NCBI GenBank assembly: GCA_910587155.1
Contig: CAJULA010000049.1
Span: 1-9,630, forward strand
Direction of reading: 5' to 3'
From: an uncultured Lachnospiraceae bacterium
GTDB taxonomy: Bacteria; Bacillota; Clostridia; Lachnospirales; Lachnospiraceae
Length of the DNA: 9,630 nt
In this document: piece by piece, positions 6,218 through 9,630 of the stretch
How the letters are laid out: every line of letters starts with the position of its first letter
Position numbering within the stretch: position 1 is the first letter of the stretch
Notes under the pieces: model-generated
What the model saw: only the letters and a program-made list of their open reading frames with translations
Database searches by the model: none
Told to the model about the DNA's origin: nothing
Made by a program: the position numbers and the translations under genes

Positions 6218-6979
6218 CTACCACCTGAGCCTGGAAAGCCACTGGCTTACCTCTCTTTCCCGCTGCTTTTCTTCCATCTCGTTATAAGGCTCCAAAGCCA
6301 GTTCATCGCAAACCTTTCCGTCCTCCAGATAAAGAATCCGGTTCCCTCTGACTGCTGCCCGCAGGTCATGAGTCACCATCAGGATGCTCTGCCCCTTTCT
6401 GTTCAAATCCGTTAAAAGCCCCAGAATTTCACGGGTATTTGCCTGGTTCAATGCGCCTGTAGGCTCATCGGCAAACAAAAGTCCCGGCTTTCCAATCATA
6501 GCCCTGGCAATGGCCGCCCTTTGCGCCTCACCTCCGGACACCTGGGAAGGCAGTCTGTCCTTCGCCTCCTCCACATCCATCTGCCGCAGGAGGTTTGCCG
6601 CCCTTTCTTTTACCTTTTCTGCGCTGTCCTTTTTGCTCACATATCCCGCCACCAGCACATTCTCCAAAAGCGTCAGATTGCTGACCAGATGAGTCTGCTG
6701 GAATACAAATCCAAATTCCTCCGCCCGAAGCCTGGCCATCCGGTTTTCCGAAAGGCCGTTTAACTCCTGATTCCGGTAGAGCACACGGCCCCCACTTATT
6801 TGATCCATGCCGCTTAAGCTATATAAAAGCGTAGACTTCCCGGCTCCTGAAGGCCCCATAATAACGGTAAAATCTTTTTCAAATATTTTGATATCAATTC
6901 CATCAAGGACTTTTGTTTCCGCCTTCCCCTGCTGAAAAACCCTGGTGATTTTTTCTCCCTGTAATATCATATCTGCCAT
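6218..6979 (-). CDS. ABC transporter ATP-binding protein (LolD/MacB-type)
   Basis: All ATPase motifs of this 253-residue protein are present: Walker A GPSGAGKST at 42-50, Q-loop in FGFVFQQ at 89-95, signature VSGGEAQR at 147-154, Walker B LLFADEP at 167-173 followed by TGALNQ, and the switch His204 in MVTHD. The fingerprint FVFQQxxLVxNLTLLENV and the ADEPTGAL sequence place it in the LolD/MacB/SalX group that pairs with FtsX-type permeases, agreeing with the gene immediately downstream 15 bases away. It would hydrolyse ATP on the cytoplasmic side to drive that permease. The start ATG 6979 has AAGGAAGGTGG about 8 bases upstream. The gap to the upstream adenylate-forming gene is only 19 bases, so the genes are probably co-transcribed. 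The last 25 residues (EMEEKQREREVSQWL...) form a charged helical extension. Confidence 0.93.
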   Translation of the reverse strand: MADMILQGEKITRVFQQGKAETKVLDGIDIKIFEKDFTVIMGPSGAGKSTLLYSLSGMDQISGGRVLYRNQELNGLSENRMARLRAEEFGFVFQQTHLVSNLTLLENVLVAGYVSKKDSAEKVKERAANLLRQMDVEEAKDRLPSQVSGGEAQRAAIARAMIGKPGLLFADEPTGALNQANTREILGLLTDLNRKGQSILMVTHDLRAAVRGNRILYLEDGKVCDELALEPYNEMEEKQREREVSQWLSRLRW

Positions 6980-6998
6980 TTGTTACGCCACCTTCCTT

Positions 6999-8417
6999 TT
7001 ATACCGGCAGCTCTTCCGGCTGCCGGCTTTCGCGGCATTCGCCAAATGCTCGTGCCAGCGCGGCACTTGGCTCAGTACTCGCGGATATCAAAGGTTTCTT
7101 TCCTGTTCGGATGTCCGGTAGAATTTCATTTACAAAATTTACATAGAACTGCACGAAATCCAGTTTTTTCTCCGACAGGATTTCCCTCATCTGCTGCAGC
7201 ATCTCCTGTCTGATTTTTTCTTTTGATGCCCCATGCTCTGTTTCCGCAAACATCTCAAAGGTGTCCTTTGTAGTCTGCCGGAACTGATAATCTTTCAGTC
7301 CTTCGATGCAGAACCCTTCAATCGCCAGCGGATGAAGAAATTCCCTGTTTCCCCTTCCGTCCTCAAACCAAAGGACATCCTCGTTCCGTCCCAGAAGCCC
7401 CACCGCTCTGGTGAAGGGAAGTTCCCCTCCCTCTGGCGCTTTCAGCGTCAGCCGGTCAGAAAGGCGATACCGGATCAGCGGCTGCACGTAATTGTAAAGG
7501 CAGGTAAGATACATCACTCCGTTTTCCACCTCAATGACATTCATATCGTCAAACAGAAGCATCCCGTCCTTTGGGTTGGTTTCCACTCCAAGAACCAGGG
7601 ACTCACTGGAACCATAGAAATTGACCACCTGAGTTTGGAATATCTTTTCCAGATAGGTACGTAAACTTATTCCCAACGGTTCCCCACAAGAGATTACCCT
7701 TTCCGCTTCCAGGCTGACTTCCCCATTCTCCATCAGCTGTGCCAGAATTTTGATGGCAGACGGATAGCCGATAACAATACCCGGTTTAAACGCTTTCAGC
7801 TGGCTGATCCATTCTGTGACCGGCGTTTTGATATCCAGACAAAGCTGGCTGGCACCTACGCCACGGGTTCCGTCTCCCACCGCCATAGCGCCTCCATATC
7901 TCCCGTCTGTGGCCGCTATGTAGACGATCCTGGGACGTTTCATCAAAAGCCTCAAAATCTGCGGCATGGACATACCCCAAAGAGCCGCCCGGATGATACC
8001 CGGAAGCATCTGACTTCAGGCATCCTCATCATATACAAAGTATCCGGGTTTTCCGGTACTGCCGGAAGAATGAACCACATGGTACTTTCCCTGATAAGGC
8101 TTCCGATCTGCCGCTTCCCCGGCATCAAATTCCCGCAGGTTTTCCTGTTTTAAATCCGGCACTGTGACCAGTTCATCAAAATGCTCCAGGAGCGCCTGTT
8201 TGTCAATGGTGGGGAAGCAGGAAAGGGGCAGTGTATCCAACTGTTCTTCTGTAATTCCTGTATGTTCAAAAGCCGTCCGGTAATAAGCGGAATGATCCCA
8301 TGCGTATCTGAGAAGTTTCCGCAGTTTTCCATCCTGCAGGGAACGCATCTTATCAGCGCTTACTTTCACATTCTTTTTCAGTCTGTATAAATCTGTTAAC
8401 ATCTTTAAGCAGTTCAT
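6999..8417 (-). pseudogene. PaaK/CapK-like adenylate-forming enzyme interrupted by a single in-frame TGA
   Basis: Two ORFs in the same frame, 8417-8016 (133 residues) and 8009-6999 (336 residues), are separated only by TGA (8018-8016) and two codons. Joined, they give 472 codons, a normal length for phenylacetate-CoA ligase-like proteins. Family features run across the break: the N-terminal HSAYYRTAFEHTGI segment, the nucleotide-binding SSGSTGKPG loop (117-125), NFYGSSES at about 266-273, the IRYRLSD motif at about 315-321, and the C-terminal TGKKPLI with the expected catalytic Lys. The enzyme would activate a carboxylic acid with ATP; the substrate is unknown. Context YDEDA-stop-SQM fits a former Trp (TGG to TGA). 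Each half alone lacks needed parts, so activity would need readthrough or complementation. The upstream start ATG 8417 has a good AGGAGGG site. TGA ends other genes here, so general TGA reassignment is unlikely. Confidence 0.85.
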
Positions 8418-8431
8418 TTTCCCTCCTGTTA

Positions 8432-8475
8432 AAATCGCTGCGCGATGGCACTAAAGGGTGGTGCACCTTCGTGAC
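8432..8475. repeat. Hairpin-rich intergenic element before the adenylate-forming gene
   Basis: The short gap between the hydrolase stop and the next start holds two adjacent inverted repeats: ATCGC-tgc-GCGAT (8434-8446) and an imperfect CACtaAAGG / CCTTcGTG pair (about 8449-8474) surrounding GGTGCACC. On the - strand the first hairpin is followed by TTTT, so it could act as a weak terminator. The compact double-hairpin form suggests a dispersed repeat of the REP/MITE kind; no second copy is in this window. The ribosome site AGGAGGG lies just outside it. Confidence 0.4.
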
Positions 8476-8476
8476 T

Positions 8477-9373
8477 TTACCTATTCAACCGAAATGACAC
8501 AACAGGCGTCTCGGTGACAATCATTTCATGATCCACATATTCTACTGCCACGCTCCGGCCGTCCGCATCTGCCAGGGCCAGATGCACCATCATTCCCATG
8601 GAGCTGTGAAAGTCATATTGCCGCAGCAGCTCCAGCGCTTCTTCCACATTGGCCGCTTTGTCAAGCAATAACCGGATTGCCGTGGTAGTGGTAAGGTCAG
8701 GCTTTTCCGTATCTTGGTTGATACTTGCGGAGTCCTGAATCATATTCACAGACACAGCCAATCCTTTTTCATTCATTCCATCCAACGGCACATGCAGGGA
8801 AACAATCACCTGCATCTGATCCGGTAATTGCGAAAGATCAAGGCCTCCGGCTCTGATGAAATCCATATTGACGGTGGAAACGGAGGCGTATCCGTTTTCC
8901 GGTCTGACGCTGACAATCAACCCTTTGCACGCATTCCAGTCAAAATTTCTCCCGAACAGATATCCGCCGTTCCGGTTTTTCACTGACAGGGTACTGCATC
9001 CAAAAGGAGTTCCTTCCATATGGATTTCCTGTGCCAGCTGTGATGTGATATATGCCGCAACATCCGTGTCTGAACCGGCGCCTCCCTGTTCTAAAAATGT
9101 ATCAAAGCCGTAATCCCCTTCATATCGGACGATTGACAACCCTGTTTCCGGTTCTGTGATTTCAGAAGTTGGAGTGATCCGGACTGTATTTTCATCTCTG
9201 CTCCCTCTTTCCTTCCCTTCTTCCATTGTTGTTTCTTCCTCTGTCCTGCTCTCCTGCCTTTCTTCGCTATGCCTGTTTCCCTCAGTCGGCTCACCGGAAT
9301 CTCTTCCGCATCCTGACAGCAGACCCGATATCCCTAAAACTAAAAGCAGACCTATACAAAATCTTTTTTTCAC
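8477..9373 (-). CDS. Lipoprotein Ntn hydrolase of the linear amide C-N hydrolase (choloylglycine hydrolase-like) group, C-terminus apparently missing
   Basis: The start is GTG 9373 with GGAAGGG 9 bases upstream. The signal ends in lipobox LSGC (Cys22), giving a surface lipoprotein, then a highly charged linker rich in Glu, Arg and Thr (about 23-75). The catalytic domain begins at SIVRYEGDYGFDTFLEQGG. Cys126 in FGCSTLSV is the probable nucleophile, with GRNFDW at 141-146, HVPLDGMNEKGLAVSVN at 194-210, the family TTTTAIRLLLDKA segment at 228-240 and a VAVEYVDHEMIV strand near the end. Relatives carry about 80-95 more residues after this strand, including a TQWS-type segment; here the protein ends abruptly after TETPVV with SFRLNR. 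Family members cleave amides such as bile salts, penicillin or N-acyl compounds; the substrate here is unknown. An internal Cys not exposed by cleavage is usual for the lipoprotein branch. Activity is doubtful. Confidence 0.78.
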   Translation of the reverse strand: MKKRFCIGLLLVLGISGLLSGCGRDSGEPTEGNRHSEERQESRTEEETTMEEGKERGSRDENTVRITPTSEITEPETGLSIVRYEGDYGFDTFLEQGGAGSDTDVAAYITSQLAQEIHMEGTPFGCSTLSVKNRNGGYLFGRNFDWNACKGLIVSVRPENGYASVSTVNMDFIRAGGLDLSQLPDQMQVIVSLHVPLDGMNEKGLAVSVNMIQDSASINQDTEKPDLTTTTAIRLLLDKAANVEEALELLRQYDFHSSMGMMVHLALADADGRSVAVEYVDHEMIVTETPVVSFRLNR

Positions 9374-9461
9374 TGTTTTTATCCCTTCCTCTCTGTACCT
9401 GGGACTATACTATAGCCACCCCAGATAACACAGGTTACTCTTGTTTTGTGTTTCTGGCTTT

Positions 9462-9499
9462 ATCTTAGCAAGATGATATATAAATAGCAAATATTTATA
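9462..9499 (-). promoter_or_regulatory. Putative promoter with operator-like palindrome (copy B)
   Basis: On the - strand TTGCTA (9490-9485) and TAAGAT (9467-9462) are 17 bases apart, a plausible -35/-10 pair for the hydrolase gene, giving a leader of about 80 bases. The -35 sits in a perfect 8-bp palindrome on the + strand, TATAAATA-gcaaa-TATTTATA (9479-9499). Copy A at 2848-2885 has the same -35, the same 17-base spacing and a related palindrome, so a common repressor or activator is likely. Confidence 0.55.
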
Positions 9500-9584
9500 C
9501 CTTATATATTTGGCTAGGAATTTTCTATAATCATTAGCATGCAACCCAACTCTCGACACAATCTCACTGATGTGTTGTAAGCAA

Positions 9585-9624
9585 GCAACAAAACTGGCAT
9601 TTTTTTGCAACAAAACTGACATTT
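9585..9624. repeat. Tandem 18-bp direct repeat, possibly an insertion-sequence end
   Basis: GCAACAAAACTGGCATTT (9585-9602) and GCAACAAAACTGACATTT (9607-9624) match at 17 of 18 positions with a 22-base period. Read on the - strand they begin TGTCAGTTTTG and TGCCAGTTTTG. Repeated TGTCA-like blocks of this size are a feature of IS21-family ends. No transposase is visible, so this may be a solo end, the edge of an element lying beyond the window, or a binding-site array. The rest of the 257-base stretch upstream of the hydrolase (9374-9630) holds only copy B of the promoter. Confidence 0.4.
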
Positions 9625-9630
9625 CCTCAT

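Noticed and set aside
8016..8018. TGA as a selenocysteine codon
   Set aside because: The position fits Trp rather than Cys, and no clear hairpin of the bacterial SECIS type with an exposed loop is apparent directly after it.
9410..9622. 70-codon ORF on the - strand upstream of the hydrolase
   Set aside because: It begins inside the tandem repeats, runs through the promoter palindrome, has no recognisable family signature, and its sequence is explained by the repeat and AT-rich promoter DNA.
1..9630. CRISPR arrays, tRNA or rRNA genes, riboswitches
   Set aside because: No regularly spaced repeats, cloverleaf-like sequences or known riboswitch cores were seen.

Overview
The window looks like a stretch of a gut-type Firmicutes (Clostridia, most likely Lachnospiraceae) chromosome. 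Genes carry AGGAGG-type ribosome sites, the GC content is near 50%, and the gene families are typical of that group: FtsX-type ABC exporters, cyclophilin-like lipoproteins, a MalY/PatB C-S lyase and a YxeA-family protein. This placement is an inference from gene content, not from a marker gene.

Layout. On the + strand at the left edge lie the C-terminal end of a membrane protein (2-199) and a YxeA-family protein (215-598), closed by a 10-bp perfect hairpin (611-647). Everything else is on the - strand and reads right to left. In transcription order it is: a promoter with a palindromic operator-like site (9462-9499); a lipoprotein Ntn hydrolase that seems to lack its C-terminus (8477-9373); a PaaK/CapK-like adenylate-forming enzyme split by one in-frame TGA (6999-8417); an ABC ATPase (6218-6979); a large FtsX/MacB-type permease (3833-6202); a short stretch with a strong ribosome site but no intact gene (about 3662-3829); a cyclophilin-like lipoprotein (2908-3603); a second promoter with a variant of the same palindrome (2848-2885); a 34-residue N-terminal stub of a sugar O-acetyltransferase (2698-2802); a LysE-transporter/MalY chimera (1226-2701); and a startless gene remnant (657-1190).

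Function and state. The ATPase and permease form an apparently intact exporter or lipoprotein-type ABC system. Upstream of it are an acyl/aryl-activating enzyme and a secreted amidase-like Ntn hydrolase. Together they could once have made, exported or processed a small acylated molecule, but that is inference. The most striking feature is decay and mosaicism: a nonsense codon, a missing C-terminus, two gene joins that fall at short sequences plausible for both partners, and a 63-bp palindromic element inserted in frame into the lyase gene. The best candidates for something undescribed are this in-frame palindromic insertion and the operator-like palindrome shared by the two promoters 6.6 kb apart. 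No tRNA, rRNA, CRISPR array or intact transposase was seen.
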